Part shown: positions 21,012-33,935 of the stretch, one piece after another
Layout: each line of letters begins with the position of its first letter
How positions within the stretch are numbered: the stretch's first letter is position 1
Assembly: GCA_963969495.1 (NCBI GenBank)
Contig: OZ018330.1
Location: forward strand, 70,074,710-70,138,709
Length of the DNA stretch: 64,000 bases
From: Ceratothoa steindachneri
Lineage: Eukaryota; Arthropoda; Malacostraca; Isopoda; Cymothoidae
Direction of reading: 5' to 3'
The notes under the pieces: model-generated
Told to the model about the DNA's origin: nothing
Seen by the model: only the letters and a program-made list of their open reading frames with translations
Databases searched by the model: none
Program-made: the position numbers and the translations under genes

Positions 21012-23800
21012 TCAATTGTTTTGCGTCCCTAAACGGCCACTTTTCAAGACTTTGTCTAGTCTAGACTTGAACTGGTCAACAGACTCACTGTTGACAACTT
21101 CCACTGGAAGTGCGTTCCACTTACCGCAGATACTGTAGGTGAAAAAATTTCCACACAGATTGCGGTTGTAACGCTTCAGTTCAAGTTTAAAGCCGTGATT
21201 GCGCGTTCTGTTCTCACCTCAGTGTGAAAATATCCCGGTAGTCAACATTGTCGAACCCTCGAAGTATTTTGAAAACTTTGATGAGCTGACCACGCAGTCT
21301 ACGGGTTTCTAGTGAGAACAGATCTAATTCCCTTAGTCTATCTTCATAACTTTTATGTCGGATAGAGGGAATCAGCTTGGTTGCCCTGGCTTGTACGCGT
21401 TCGAATCTCGCGATGTCCTTTCGAAATGAAGGACTCCAAAATTGTACGACATACTCCAGGTGCGGTCGGACAAGTGAGTTGAAAAAACAAAGTACAATCT
21501 CCTTGTTTCGATATCCAAACTGGCGCTCTATATAATCTAGCATCCTTTGGGACCTTTTCTCTGCCTCAATGCACTGTTTCGAGAACTTGATGTCACTAGT
21601 GATTGTTACACCCAAGTCCTTCTCAGTGTCAGTGGATTCAATAACAGTGCCCTTAAGGATATACTGAGATTAGGGGTTTCTGTGGCCGATATGCAGCACC
21701 TTGCATTTGTTCACGTTAAAAGGCATTTGCCACGTGTCCGACCACTCTACAATCTTCCCAAGATCTTTCGGCAGGCGGGCATTTTTTCCGTCATTTGCAA
21801 CGTTCATACCAAGCTTAGTATCGACGGCAAATTTGGAAATCTTGGCAACCATGTCACCGTTCATATCGTTGACGTAGATGATGAATAGTAGTGGTCCCAG
21901 GACAGAACCTTGAGGCACCCCGCTAGCAACGGGCACCCACTCAGAAGCCTGTCCATTCACCACCATTCGTTGCCATCTGCCACTTAGCCAGTTCTCGATA
22001 CAACCGGATACTTTTCCGTCTATGCCCAGCGCTCGCACTTTTCGAAGAAGGTGTCGGTGTGGTACCTTATCAAAGGCATTCTTAAAGTCTAAGTAGACCA
22101 CATCCACCGCCTTGTCGCGATCGTGCTCACTGAATACGAAGTGGAAGAATTCCACAAGGTTCGTCAGACATGACCGTTGCCTTCGGAAGCCGTGCTGGGA
22201 ACTCCTCAGTAGCAGTTTTAACTCTAAATACGACGTGATTGTCTACCATGATGCTTTCCATGAGTTTACTGACTATCGAAGTCAGAATGATAGGTCGGTA
22301 GTTTGACGGTTGGCTACGGTCTCCTTTCTTGAAGATAGGAGTCACCTCCGCTTCACGTCAGTCTCTAGGAACGCATTCGGTCCGGATTGACATGTTGAAG
22401 ATTGCGCTCAGGTGTCGTGACACTTGATCGCGCACTTCTTTTAACACTTTAGGTACAAACCCATCCAGGCCAGCTGACTTATTCGTCATTAGGTCAGCGA
22501 TCTTTTTCTTTATTTCTCCTTCGGTGAAGTCCATTGCCTCCAGCTTTTCCCCCGAGTAGGAATCCATTGGTTTCGATAGGGACCACACTCTTCAGTAAAC
22601 GCTAAAGAGAAGTAGTCGTTGAGGAGGTTAGCATTTTCTGCATCTAAGTGCTTTAATGCCCCCTCACTTCTCAAAGGGCCAATCGTTCGAAGGATTGGTT
22701 TACGGCTGTTCACATAACCAAAAAACTCTTTGGGATTCTCTTTACAGAGTCTTGCCACTCCGAGTTTCCTCAGACTGCTTAGCTGCCCTTATGCTGGACT
22801 TCACTCTCCTGACTAGCTTCCGGTATTCGTCAAAGTCACCCGAGATCTTCGATTGTCGGTACACAGTTCTCTTCTCCCTAAGCAGTTGGCCGATTTCTCG
22901 AGTAAACCACTTTGGTTGAACAAAAGACCGACGGGGACATTTCAGAGGGATGAAACGCGATTGAAGACTTATGAATGGGGTTTTGAAACTATTCCACGAG
23001 TCTTCAACATCATCGCACACTTCTAGTCTCGCGGCAGTCAGTACAGCACAAAGACTTGCAAAGTCTGCTCTTTTCAAATCGAGTTTCCTCGATTTACTAG
23101 TTGCAGGCCCTGCCTTCGGGACTTTGACTACAAATCTAATTAGTCGGTGGTCACTGCCCTTGAGCTCTTCGCCAACAGAGAGGTCCTCAACGATGTTATC
23201 CTCAGAAGTGAAAACCAAGTCGAGGATATTGTCTCCTCTCGTTGGCTCTCTCACCCATTGAGTCAGGAACTCGTTGTTGCGAACTCCAGGAGTAGTGCAT
23301 TCTCGCCACAGGGTTCTCTGGTTTCCCAGTCAACTTGTGTGTTGAAATCACCCATGACGATACACACTCTGTCTTCGACAAGTTCTCCTAGTAGCTGGTA
23401 CAGATTTCTGTCCTTTTCAACGAGTTGGGCAGGAGGTCTATAAAGCACCAGGGTCCTGTATTTGGCAGGACCTATCTCTAGGTCAACACCTAGTAGTTCA
23501 TGGTCGGATACGATGTTGCAATCCGTCGAGTTGAGAGTATCCTTGACATACAACATCACACCGCCACCCTCTCTGTCTGGCCTATCTTTCAGGAAATGCT
23601 GATAACCGGGAATCGTAAATTCACCTTCAAAATCTTGGCTTGAGGTTTTTATCCATGACTCCGTTATGGCCACCATCTCAGGTTCCTCTGTTGATACGAG
23701 ACCACGGAGCTCAAGAAACCTATTCCTGATTGACCTCCCATTAAACAGAAGAACTTTGAGGGAGTCCCCTAGTGTAGGACTCCCTACGCTCTTCCGTTTC
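21012..23800 (-). pseudogene. LINE A copy 1 ORF2: endonuclease and reverse transcriptase
   Basis: Codes for an apurinic-type endonuclease followed by RT, which together nick the target and copy the RNA into it. Endonuclease landmarks: AITESWIKTS with catalytic Glu (23650), CIVMGDFNTQVDW (23350), ELKGSDHRLIRF (23150). RT landmarks: YLDFKNAFDKVPH (22070), VASGVPQGSVLGPLLF (21900) and FAVDTKLG (about 21820), where the catalytic Phe-Ala-Asp-Asp has become Phe-Ala-Val-Asp. The frame breaks at least at 23260, 22750, 22590, 22350, 22150 and 21620. The C-terminus continues to a TGA at 21012-21014. Confidence 0.88.
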
Positions 23801-24964
23801 CCGGCTTCTTTGCTTTCGTGGTCACACCCTTTTTGACAACCTCCGAGAAGGTTTTTCTAGGAGTGATACGGGCGTGCTGGCGCACGTCTGCTTTCGATGT
23901 TTCGAACGCTCCTTTGGGTGCGTTCCACGACATCTTGAATTAGGTTGCCGAGAAAGGTCTTCCCTTTAAAGGAGAGATGTACCCCGTCCCTTTGGTAGAG
24001 GTCGTCTCTACCGATAAAGGTACGATAGGGGTCCACGAAGAAGACTCCTTCTGCCGTGCAGAGATCCGCCAACCTTCTGTTCACTGCGACGTTTCTTTCG
24101 TGAGCTGTTCGGGATGGACCTCTTCTCGGAAGCATCCCAACTACGACGCGTTTGCGGGTTTTAAGCCCTATGTCATCCACGGCTCCCATCACCGTTTGGA
24201 TGGTCTTACCACTAAGGCCAACCTTACCCCCTCTGAGGTAGAGGTCGTTGCCACTCACCATCAGAGCAACAACTGAATTCTCAGAAATCTGAGATTTTTC
24301 TGCCTCTACTCTGATGTTGTGGTTACCCCGTCCTGGCAGGCAGCTTACTTTCACGCTAGTGCGAAGGCGGGCCGCTAGCAGCGGCTGCAGATCCCGTGTT
24401 TGTGAGTCACCAATGAGGGTGACCTTCGGACACTTGGTCTCTGAAGACGGGGTCTTCCCTTGTGGAAGAGGCCTCCCCTTTTCCTCTTTACCCTCCACAT
24501 TCTTATCCTTCTTTTTCTTCTTGTTTATCTGTTTTTATTCTATTTTTGGTTCTTCTTCTTTTGTTTCAACTTTATTCTTTTTCTTTTTTTCTTCTTTGTT
24601 CCTTTATTCTTTTTTTCTTTTTCTCTCGCCTCAGCTAGCTTAGCCTCAGATGATGCCGGAATCTCCGCTTGGGTACCAGGGGATTCCGAAGCGTCAGTGG
24701 GCGGTGCCTCTTCTAGGCATCGAATCTGAGCTGCGTTAAGGGCTTCGAGTTTCTCCAACTTTTTTTCAAGGATTTTAGCTCTCTCCTCTGAGGCTCTATA
24801 GAGGTCTTTCAGGTTCTTCACCTCTCGCGTCAATATACAGGTGGTGCAGATACTTTCCGGGCTGCATTTTGAGTAGCAGCCCTCCGGAAAGTCAACGCAC
24901 CACTTTTATTTCTGGCATGTTGCACAGTTGTGTTTTAGACGAACCGGTCCTTTTTTGTTTGTCA
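23790..24964 (-). pseudogene. LINE A copy 1 ORF1: Cys finger, coiled coil, esterase-like
   Basis: Starts with an ATG at 24964 (MTNKKGPVRLKHNCATCQK), meets a TAA at about 24906, and continues in frame with KWCVDFPEGCYSKC and SICTTC, a Cys-rich finger. A charged heptad-like segment (24540-24833) resembles a coiled coil and ends in a Lys-rich run with a TAG at 24540. After a frame change, 23857-24498 carries an SGNH-hydrolase-like domain: TLIGDSQTRDLQPLL (nucleophile Ser block), VALMVSGNDLYLRGG (Asn block) and YQRDGVHLSFKGK (Asp/His block). ORF1 proteins of CR1-group LINEs can carry such an esterase domain. A further frame change lies near 23857. Confidence 0.82.
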
Positions 24965-25706
24965 TTTTGAGCGCTTTCGCTCTCTCTGAAAACTCGTGAC
25001 CAATCAATGATAAAAAAGGGGGGGTTGGTGAGTTCTCCCCACGTGAGTCGCTCCGGCCTATCGATCGGAGAGGTTTCGGATCTTTCAGAAGGCACGCTCC
25101 ATGTGCTGCTGTTCGTCCGACCGAGTCGTCAAACCTCGGCTTGCCATGGCTCCCAACCAAGCAGCACTGACGGTCCCCGAAGGGGCCATCGATTTCTTAC
25201 CAGGTGAACAACGGAGCACGCCCCGTACTAAACTCCTACTAGTTTCCTTCACGACATCCAGGATCTCGGAGTAGCAATAGATATCCCGCTACACCAAGAG
25301 ACTCGACCCAAGGCTTTTTATTGGCCTGGCAACCAGCCTGGGAACAAAGGGCCGTCACCTCGGCCCGATGCTACCAGAGGCACCCGTTGACGGTAACTGG
25401 GAATGGTCAATAATTAATTACGTGCCAGGGAAGGGGTCAACTTGGCAATACCCTTATCCCATTCATCGTGCCCCAACGCCTAAAACACCTCTAGTCCTAG
25501 TGTCTCGCACCAGTAAGCGTCGATTGGCGTTGTTTATAGAGGTTTCAAAGCCTCTCTTCTGACGCATGAGGTAGCTGCCAGGTCCTTATATGTAGAAAGA
25601 TGGAAAGAAGGGTAAGAGTGATATGATAGTAGTAGTTTTTTTTTTTTTTTTTGTATAGTAAGTGGAAGAGATAGGATAAAAGTGAAAAAAGAGAAAGATA
25701 GAGTAC

Positions 25707-26800
25707 AAAAAAGAATGAAGAATGACGCACTTAGTCTGGAACCTCGTTTTCGACCAAATCGACAAGGAAAGCCCTACCAGGGGCACCCAGAAGAGAGGTT
25801 CCCCAGCCGACATAGCTCGAAACGTCAAGGGCACGCACAAGCTCTCTTCCCGCGACAAGGGGGCGTCACCCCTCTCCCTCTATTTTCTTAGAGACAGAAA
25901 ATGTGATCATTCTATGCAGTTCCCTGCGGAGTGTTATTTCAGTAATGGTTGTCGAAGAACCAGCGTTTACGTCCCGCAGCAATTCCTGCCTTGAATGGAA
26001 GCTGTTTTATCGTCTTTCAGTCACAATTCTGTCAGGAATTGGTTAATGTTGGGTTTATGCCTATCAGCGTCACTCGGACTCATCACAGATGTTAAAGGAT
26101 GTAGTGCACACCGAAGACTAAAATGTGCATTGGTAATTTAACAATACGACAGGAATATAGTTTTAATATAAAAATTACTCACTTCATTTATACATGAACT
26201 CCAGTCGTCTTGGCTTGTTGGCGAACTTTTATAATGTCCTCTCGTGCAGCGACTTCTTCTTCTCCAGGTCGTTCAAAATTCTTTTCACGATGAAAATACG
26301 AGCACTATGACTTTCTCCATTTCTAAGTTAAGGGTAAAAATAAAGCAACCCTGCAAAACACAACTGATCTTTACAAAGAGATGCACAGAATAACAACAAT
26401 CAAATAACAACAGCGGCGTGCACAACGAACATTAGCAAGAGACCGATCTGACTGTCGCCTGTACTTTGCTCTCTTCAAGAGATGCCAGTTAGCCTTTTAC
26501 ACCTACCAGGCTCGTTCGTATAATCCCGAGTTGCTGGATAATCTTTCGTTCCTTTAAGAATATTGTTAAACGTAAACCATTCATAGATTGAAATTTAAAT
26601 CCTAATATCTATAGAAATCTATTATTTCAAGAAAACATTAAATTTGAATTACTTTTCATTTTTACGATTATTGATAACAACTCGGGCTGAAACTTCTGAG
26701 CCCGAGTCAAGCGAGTGTGATCTGTCGCGAGAACGTCTGCTACGAATGATACTTTTTGACACAGGTCATCTCTAAGACAACAGCCCGTTTGCCAAAGTCG
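25707..26800. other. No recognised gene
   Basis: Flanking sequence 5' of LINE A copy 1. Short open frames only, without recognisable motifs. Confidence 0.5.
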
Positions 26801-26803
26801 CCA

Positions 26804-26806
<3 letters not shown>

Positions 26807-26877
<71 letters not shown>
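26807..26877. repeat. TA microsatellite
   Basis: About 71 bp of TA followed by a few AATAAT units. Confidence 0.97.
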
Positions 26878-26879
<2 letters not shown>

Positions 26880-27000
26880 GATAATAATAAAGAAATAGCA
26901 AATACAAGTCCTGCGGGTGATAACAACTACCACAGGACTTTCACCAAATTTATTTTCTGCCTTTCAAAACAAATTTGAAGACAGAAAGAAAGATGCAGAA

Positions 27001-27004
<4 letters not shown>

Positions 27005-27059
<55 letters not shown>
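27005..27059. repeat. TA microsatellite
   Basis: About 55 bp of TA, 128 bp after the previous TA run. Confidence 0.97.
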
Positions 27060-27061
<2 letters not shown>

Positions 27062-27135
27062 ATGAGGATTGCATCTAGAGAGCCTAAATTTAATGTTTAA
27101 CAGAAATCCCAAGGCGAGGAAAATAGCTGGCATCA

Positions 27136-27185
27136 TCCTTTTATTTACCGGCGACGTTTTGACCACAATACGGTCATCTTCTTAG
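27136..27185 (-). other. Possible PLE terminal sequence, degenerate ribozyme-like
   Basis: On the minus strand: aagatgaccgtattgtggtc followed by aaaacgtcgcc. The gacc/ggtc stem with a 7-base loop and the following aaaacgtc resemble the stem II-GAAA-ACGTC part of PLE terminal hammerheads, but the CTGATGA core is not kept. It may be an old PLE end; no GIY-YIG coding is visible upstream (27190-27580). Confidence 0.3.
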
Positions 27186-27189
27186 GCCT

Positions 27190-28390
27190 AAAATACAAAT
27201 AAACGAACAAAATATTTTGCACTGTTAAGAGAGCGCACTGCTAGAACTTTACTAGCTAGTATTAGATTTGAATTGCAAAGATAGAGTTAAAGGGAATATT
27301 TAGAAATGGGGCTCAAATATACAATAAAGAGACTAAGGAAAGATTTTAAAATATTTAAATTAGTTAGCGAGTGTATACTTGCTAAAATCTATTAAGTTAG
27401 GGGCGCTTTGATTTAGGAATCTAATGATTATATAAAACTGTTTCCAAATGAATTTTAAACGAATAATTGAAGCAAAATTGGCAAAAACCCAATACACAAA
27501 ATCACAAACCTTGCCAACCAACGGGTTACGTGCTCCAGGCCGACCCAATAGAACCGGCAAGATACTTGAAAGCAAAGAAATTCAGCGATAAGAGATCACG
27601 TAGTAAAGTGTAAAAGTGATATCTCTTTAGAGGACTTTGAAATTCTAAATTCACACAAATGTCCCATTACCCTTCGAATCCTAGAAACACTTTATATAAA
27701 ACAGCTCTCCCCGAATTTAAATAATGATCTCTCGTCGGTTTCCCTCCTTGTTACCTGAATTCTTTTGGATATGGGTTGCGGGGCGCGATTCCAGTGATGT
27801 TTTACCATTTTATTTAAATTGAACTATTATTCTATTAATGGGAGAAAGTGGTATTCCATGAGTCTTAGCATTGTATTTGAGAGAGTCCACCCTCCGATTG
27901 ACCAACAATCCGTCCTCTTTGTGAATCTGAAATCTCCTCGGAATTTCGCTTTTTATTCATGTTTAATGATTACAATTTGAACTCTGAAAAGATGGAAACA
28001 AATAATATACATAACGATGGTAAAATTGGGAATAAAACGATTTTATATTAAAATTGTGGTTGTCTATTTACTTCTTGCATTGTTGTGTACACTGAAACGA
28101 TTGTTACATCTTACACAAGTATAACTACACTTCCGCTGTTTGAAAAGATACGTTTGACGCCAAAGATAAAACAGAAACAGCATAGTAAGCGTAAATTGCG
28201 TATCGACCCGTACGATTCCATCTTGTGGTAGTGGGATTGCAAAACCTTTATAACCCAGGAGGGTGATTCAAGGTCACGTGCACAACAGAGTTACACGAAG
28301 AAAAATATCTAAATGGCAACGGGATGAGACGAACCTGCACAGCTCTTCCCAGTTAGCCCGGAGTCTATGTTAATTCCATTGAAGTGAAAT
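27190..28390. other. No recognised gene
   Basis: AT-rich. An open frame on the minus strand at 27360-27575 has no recognisable motif. Confidence 0.5.
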
Positions 28391-28399
28391 AACCTCCAG

Positions 28400-28823
28400 A
28401 CCTAGCAAGAAGAGGATTCAAAACCTCGCTTGAAGAAAAGACCGTCACAGGAATGTCTGTAGCCTTCTGGAGACAGATATACACGTGCTGTGGACCGTTG
28501 AAAGCGCTGAAGGTGCTGTTGTCTCCGAGGCCTGTCTGGAGGAGGTTTGACTTGATGTATGAGCCTTTCTCTCCTCCTGCCTCGAGACCTTTGAAGGCAG
28601 TGCGTTTTTAGGGTAGGGAGTTTATCGTCCTTTGGAGGGCCTAGAATTTCCAAAAGCCACATTAAGCCTTGGAGAGGGGCGAGGGAGCCGAAGCTACATT
28701 GTTAGTACCCTCCTTTCGGGGAGCAGACGACTCGGCGGAGGCATGCAGCTGCTTTTCTTTTTCCAAAGAGGTCGCGTGAGGTGGGGCATGGTTTTACCTG
28801 GCGCGTGTGGCCGTATAACTACT
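28400..28823 (-). pseudogene. LINE B ORF1 relic, downstream part (inferred)
   Basis: A GC-richer block directly outside the left target duplication of the hAT element. If the hAT insertion is removed, it joins the minus-strand LINE B ORF1 relic at 32187-33236 and would be its C-terminal part or the start of the next ORF. The sequence itself reads as a basic, Ser/Pro-rich stretch with stops and gives no domain. The assignment therefore rests on position. Confidence 0.4.
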
Positions 28824-28831
28824 AGCTTTAC

Positions 28832-31800
28832 GAGTGCTGGATTTTTAATACCCCTATGGCCCTAAGGCACACTTTGAAAAGTGGCCTGAAAATACACATA
28901 CAAAATATTCACTCACACCCCCACTAATACCACCTGCTTTCATATTTTAATGTTTATTTGTATGTATTTAAAAACAAAAAAATACTTTTATTCAATGAAA
29001 AAATACAATATTGCAATTCTACTTCTATAAGGGCGTATCCAGTTGTGCTGCACTGATACTTGACTGTTGGGCATCTTGTATCGCATGCGATGGTCATTGC
29101 CATGTACATTATATGTGATATGATACTTATAAATATACACTCATACATAATAAAAGAAAAATGGACAAACAATAAAAATCAGAATATGATTACTCATTAA
29201 ACATAGTTCCTTTGTATTAAAAGTATCTAGTGCCTCAGCATTTCAAACATCAATGATTAGGTTAGACCAGAACCACTTAGGACCACTAGTTCGCCAGGGG
29301 GTTTGTACAATTCTAAGTTATGACGTCTCGTAAAATTATTATTCAAATCATTTGAACATTAATTGATTGCACTTTATTATCAAATACCTTTTACATAAAT
29401 TACACCACAACTTTGCACACTTTTACAACTGCAAATTAATCAATTAGTTTTTCGGTTTCAACTTTACGTAGTAAATCAATTTCAATGGACAGAAGTGTTA
29501 GCATTGCAATTCGTTGCTGGCCCATCGTTGATCGTTGCACGTTATTAATTCTTTTCAGATAAGAAAAAGAACGTTCCTCTGAGCAATTTTTAGCCATCAA
29601 TGATACTCGTAAGTAAATTCCGTTGTTTGGAAATGCAGAAGAGACACCAGCAACGTGTAACATTGTAAAAACTTTTAGTGCACTTCAGTTGATGCTATTT
29701 TATCGTCATCGCGTATCTTTTCTTCATACCAGCATATAAATTGATGAAATTCAGCAGGAAAATCTGAACAAAAGTCATTAGAATTAACAACGATAAGTCT
29801 TGTAATAGCAGCATCGATATCTCTATCATATATAGAGTCATGCTGAGTCAAAACACCAAACTTCTGTATCACTGCACAATATGCAGTGCACTCTTAAGTT
29901 AATAGATGATCACATAAAAGGTATTAACTTTAAAATTTTCCTGGCCAGATATTCCTTCCAGAACATCTGCAGCGTCCCCATCATTAACATTCTTTTTATG
30001 TTTAGGCACTCCCCGACGTTCAGATTTGTATGTGCTGCAGCCACTGCAATTAGTTGTCTTTTGCTCATAATAGTCAAACTTCTCTCGGCATTCATCTAAG
30101 AATTCATCCAATCTTTTCAACAAACAAACAACGGGTGCGAATTCAATGGTCGAGGCTTGCAGCAATTTACTACAGCAGTTGAAACGCTGCAAAATTTCAC
30201 TTCATAGTTCACACAGTAAGGTAAATTCAATGGTGTCCATGTAGTTGGCCAGTGAACCTGCTTCATTTATCGCGCCACCGTTCTGAGTAGCATCCTCTGA
30301 CATCTCCTGTGGAGCATTTTGAAACTCATGGTACCACATCAAGACTGCTTTTGTGGCCTCAGACCGAGCAGACCACCGCGTATCCGATGAGTATTTCGGA
30401 TCTAGCATTCAGGCTTCTTTTTAACGTGGCTTAACAAGACATCCCAACGATGTGTTGATGCAAAAAGGAATGAATACAAGCTTCCCAGCAATTGAAAAAA
30501 AGAAACTGCTTCAACGTAAAAACCCACAGCTGACTGTCCAATTAAATATAGAGAGTGGCCTGCGCAGGGAATATAATTCACTATAGACTATTCTTGTTTT
30601 TCAAGGTTTGCTGCATGCCAGTAATTTACCAGACATATTACTAGCATTATCGTAAGTCTGACCACGGCAACTTTCAAAGTTGATTCCCTGATCCCGTAAG
30701 TATTGATGCAGAGTGTCAGCTAGATTATGTACTGAGTGACTGAAGATTGGTATTAAGGTCAGAAAACGTTTGATTGTCTGGTGATCCACCATATTTACGT
30801 AGCGCAGAATGATGTAAGAATGTGTATTATCTGGAGTTGAATCCACATAAAATGAAAAGTATCGTGACTGGATGACACTCGAACTCGCTTACCCATCATA
30901 GTAATTAGCTTATCGTAAATTGTTTCCGACAGGTAATATATGTAGCCACGTCCGCGATTGGCATGGGCACGAATATGCTGGGAAAAAAAGGATAAAACTT
31001 CCCAATAAGCTCTAAGAGGCCCAAATAATTACCGTTATATTTAGCTCCAACAAATTCATTACTACCTCGAAGAGCCACAGAGAAAAATAATCGTTTCGAC
31101 ACAAGGTGACAGAATGTTTTTCTAGTAGTTGGTCTGCTCCAGCATGTTTCAACATTGCGTAACAGAAATTTTTTCTTGGAGTTGGTCTGCTCCAGCATGT
31201 TTTTATGTAACTCCTCGTCAACTCGCCTAGCATCAACATTGCGCTAACATAATGTCAGAGTTGACTTGATATGCTTTGGACTGGTTTCATGCGCTTTTAA
31301 GTGCTGTAAATCTGTAAATCCTTGCCCAGAAAGTTGTACACGGTCAGGTGAAAACAGTGCAAGAAGAGCAAAAAACACAGGCTTTGGTTGGGAAATACAC
31401 AAGCCAGTCACGATCAATTCCCTCACCATTCGGTAAAATCCGTTTGAAAGCACTGGAATTTAAAAAAACGATTCACACCAGAAAATTTTTGCTTTGTTTC
31501 CGGATAGCTGTCTCCTAATTTTCGAAAATGGTTTGCTCCCAGTCTGATTAAAATTTCACATAAATGGATTGTTATGTCACCAAAAATCCCAATATCAGTT
31601 GGAATTGTTACTGCAGCGGTGTTAGCCCTGCCTTTGAGAGCATCAAATGGTCCAGCTTCAATAGTAGGATCCTCGTGATTTCTGTCTAATTGTGATAGAG
31701 GCAAAACACCAATATCGGTAGAACTAGTAGCATCTTTCTCACTTGAGTTGCTTTTCTTCATTGTGCTTCTTCTTCTCCAATTTTGTGAATTTTTTAAAAC

Positions 31801-32178
31801 CCAAAGAATTACAAATGGTAAAGTTCAAAAAATTTATTTTTATATATCACCTTCTATAACTATATTTTTTAGCAACGTGATATTTTGAAAGGGGGGAAAT
31901 TTAGTTTAGAGTTCCTTTTTAAAATTATTATAATTGTCGAAGTTCAGAAAATATATAAAAATTTAACCATGGCTGCTTTTTTTTAGATTTTGAATTTTAA
32001 TCTTAGTAGCGAAGTGCAAGCTCCCCCCCGTAGGGGGAGGTGGCGAGGTCATTGCCTGTTTTTTTTTGTAAAAAAGTAAAATGATATATATTTTTTACTT
32101 TATTTTTGGTGGCCTGGATTTTTGGCTGGCCCTAAGGCAATAAATTACCTTGTTTGCCTCATGGTTAATCCGTCACTG
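28832..32178 (-). mobile_element. hAT transposon with perfect 8-bp target duplication
   Basis: The octamer agctttac occurs directly outside both ends (28824-28831 and 32179-32186). The element ends are gAGTGctGGATTttt on the left and, on the opposite strand, cAGTGacGGATTaac on the right, an imperfect terminal repeat. It encloses a decayed hAT transposase. An 8-bp duplication is the hallmark of hAT insertion. The element is about 3.35 kb and lies in a LINE B ORF1 relic. Confidence 0.85.
29430..31761 (-). pseudogene. hAT transposase, ZMYM1-like, decayed
   Basis: Several consecutive minus-strand frames read in order. An acidic N-terminus comes first (31423-31761). A FTDLQHLKAHETSPKH block (near 31270-31320) resembles the TTF-type zinc-finger region. 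Then follow ADVATYITCRKQFTIS (30905), LRDQGINFESCRGQTYDNAS and NMSG (about 30610-30700, the Cys-Arg-Gly-Gln-x-Tyr-Asp catalytic-region block typical of this group), SSDTRWSARSEATKAV (30360), and the C-terminal dimerisation segment SEERSFSYLKRINNVQRSTM (29530-29590). Proteins of this type are transposases or domesticated zinc-finger MYM-type relatives. Many frame changes show this copy is dead. Confidence 0.82.
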
Positions 32179-32186
32179 AGCTTTAC

Positions 32187-33236
32187 TACACCATGTAGGC
32201 GCCCGGGTAAGGCCGCGGAAGAGTTCTAACAAACGGGGTAGCTACCGTTCCCATAGACCTAGACGGGTAAGGAGCAGAGTACCTTTTCTAAACCTGATAG
32301 GCGTAGGAAGTTCCAGGTCGTGAAGGACGCGACACAACCAATTCCTTGGCCTCTCAAAAAGAGGTACGGAACGCAGCCTAGATGTCCAGAAGCTCCTAAA
32401 CAATGCACGTTGCTTATACGAAGTAGGATGTGGCTTGCTACAATTCATAAACTTGGCCTTACGTGATACAGCTATATTGTATAACAAATGAAAACAATTA
32501 ACACACATTGCGGGTTGACCCAGACTTGCACGCCAACATTTTCAATTTATATGGAACGAATATATTTACGCGGTAGGGGTACTAACCAGCTCGCAGAGAC
32601 TCAACGAGCTCCTCACGGTCGAACTTTATAAAGAGTGTAAGAATAAATATGTCTCGAGAACCTTCCCTGTTTCCTCATCACACGTTCGATCTTGACCGTG
32701 TCATGGTCGGCCAGCCCTTGTGTAATGTTTCAACGAGTTCTCTCATCACTAACTTCTTGATAGAGCTCGGTGTATCCAAAGATCAACCATTATATCTACA
32801 AGGGCAGAGTAAGCCGCATTCAGCAGAACGGTCCGTCCGTGAAATTGTAAACCTTCTCTTCCCTTCCAACAACACTAGCTAGCACCTGACCCTGATAGAC
32901 CATGTTCTTTTGGACAAAATGTTCATGTCAGTAAAACGAGCAATCGGGAAATGCTTGATGCCTGGGGGCTCGGAGACACCCGATAGCCTCTTGATAAGCG
33001 GCCCTGACGTCCCTGAGACTCCACTCACTTCATGCGTCTGATGTTGTTAATCGCTTTGTTCCTTTCACCCAAGGGCGCTCCGGGGCCGGATGAACCATCC
33101 TTGACCTAGTCACATGCCGAGTCGGCATAAAATGTGTATTTACACCTGCCTCGCTTGGAGGGAGATGAACCTTTAGTCTTTTTCTTCTTCTTTTCTTATT
33201 TTCACTTTTAGGAGAAGAGCGTCGTGTGTGCACCAT
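32187..33236 (-). pseudogene. LINE B ORF1 relic, copy 1 (gag-like)
   Basis: Minus-strand sequence from about 33236 to 32187 is similar to the window-end copy at 63200-64000. The recognisable part includes the equivalent of the ELADHGAVKVERVMRKQG segment (32640-32720). The Cys/His nucleic-acid-binding end follows at 32400-32530, read as CVNCFHLLYNIAVSRKAKF and NCSKPHPTSY, with interruptions. Such ORF1 proteins bind the LINE RNA. Frameshifts are frequent and the copy is split from its continuation (28400-28823) by the hAT element. Confidence 0.7.
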
Positions 33237-33935
33237 CCCCCCTTTCCCTGAGAGAGCCTATAAGTATGACGGGACAAGCTCGTCCTTTTCATTCGCCGAA
33301 CCAGCAAAATACTCGGCTGTTTTCGGAGGGAGGAGTGCAGGGGCAAGGGGTTCCTACTGTTCCCTTAGTGAGCTGTCAATTCGACTGTGTTTGTTTTACT
33401 GTCTACGGCGGCCGATGAGAAATCAAAACGGAGGTGGAAGAAAGAGCAATCTAGACTGTGAGTCGCCGAGAGGAAACTATGAGAAAGGGATATGGAGGAA
33501 GTTCCCCTACCTGGAGAAACAAGAGATATGGAAATCTACTTAAAGCTAGAAGACTTTTATAGGGGCTCCTGACGAAGTATAAGGGAGTAACCTCCTTGGT
33601 AGAGTTGCAACTGCCCGAGGGCGGCTATAAATGTGGTAAAGGGGAATCCTTTCACCTTTTCAGACTAGTGACAAAGGAATACCTCGAACACACAAAGGCG
33701 TGCTGTCTATTGCCTCACCTACCCTTACATCAAGGTGAGGCGAGGTTGTTTTTTGTCGACTATTTTTTTACTCTGCTCTTCATACGTTCTCCAAGAAGAA
33801 GGGACCATAATCTGCAATCTTAGATCCAGCGTTTGTGGTGAATCCGGCCGCAATTGACTTCTCCGGATATTTTTTATCATCGATACGGATTCGCCAGTAT
33901 TTATATTACGATGTTAGCTTGTTGAAAGCCACCGA

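Larger units (their letters stand above)
20929..25706 (-). mobile_element. LINE family A (CR1-like), copy 1, near full length
   Basis: The 5' end is near 25706 and the 3' end near 20929, judged by where similarity to copy 2 (42493-47455) begins and stops. Layout: 5' untranslated region 24965-25706, ORF1 24964 to about 23790, ORF2 to 21012, short 3' untranslated part ending in two copies of the CCTTGTAACT type. A poly-T tract (25637-25653) lies in the 5' region. The length near 4.8 kb suits a CR1-group element with two ORFs. Confidence 0.85.

Noticed and set aside
32015..32045. C-run/G-run hairpin as a transcription terminator
   Set aside because: It is inside the hAT element's non-coding end, and intrinsic terminators of this kind are not expected in a eukaryote.
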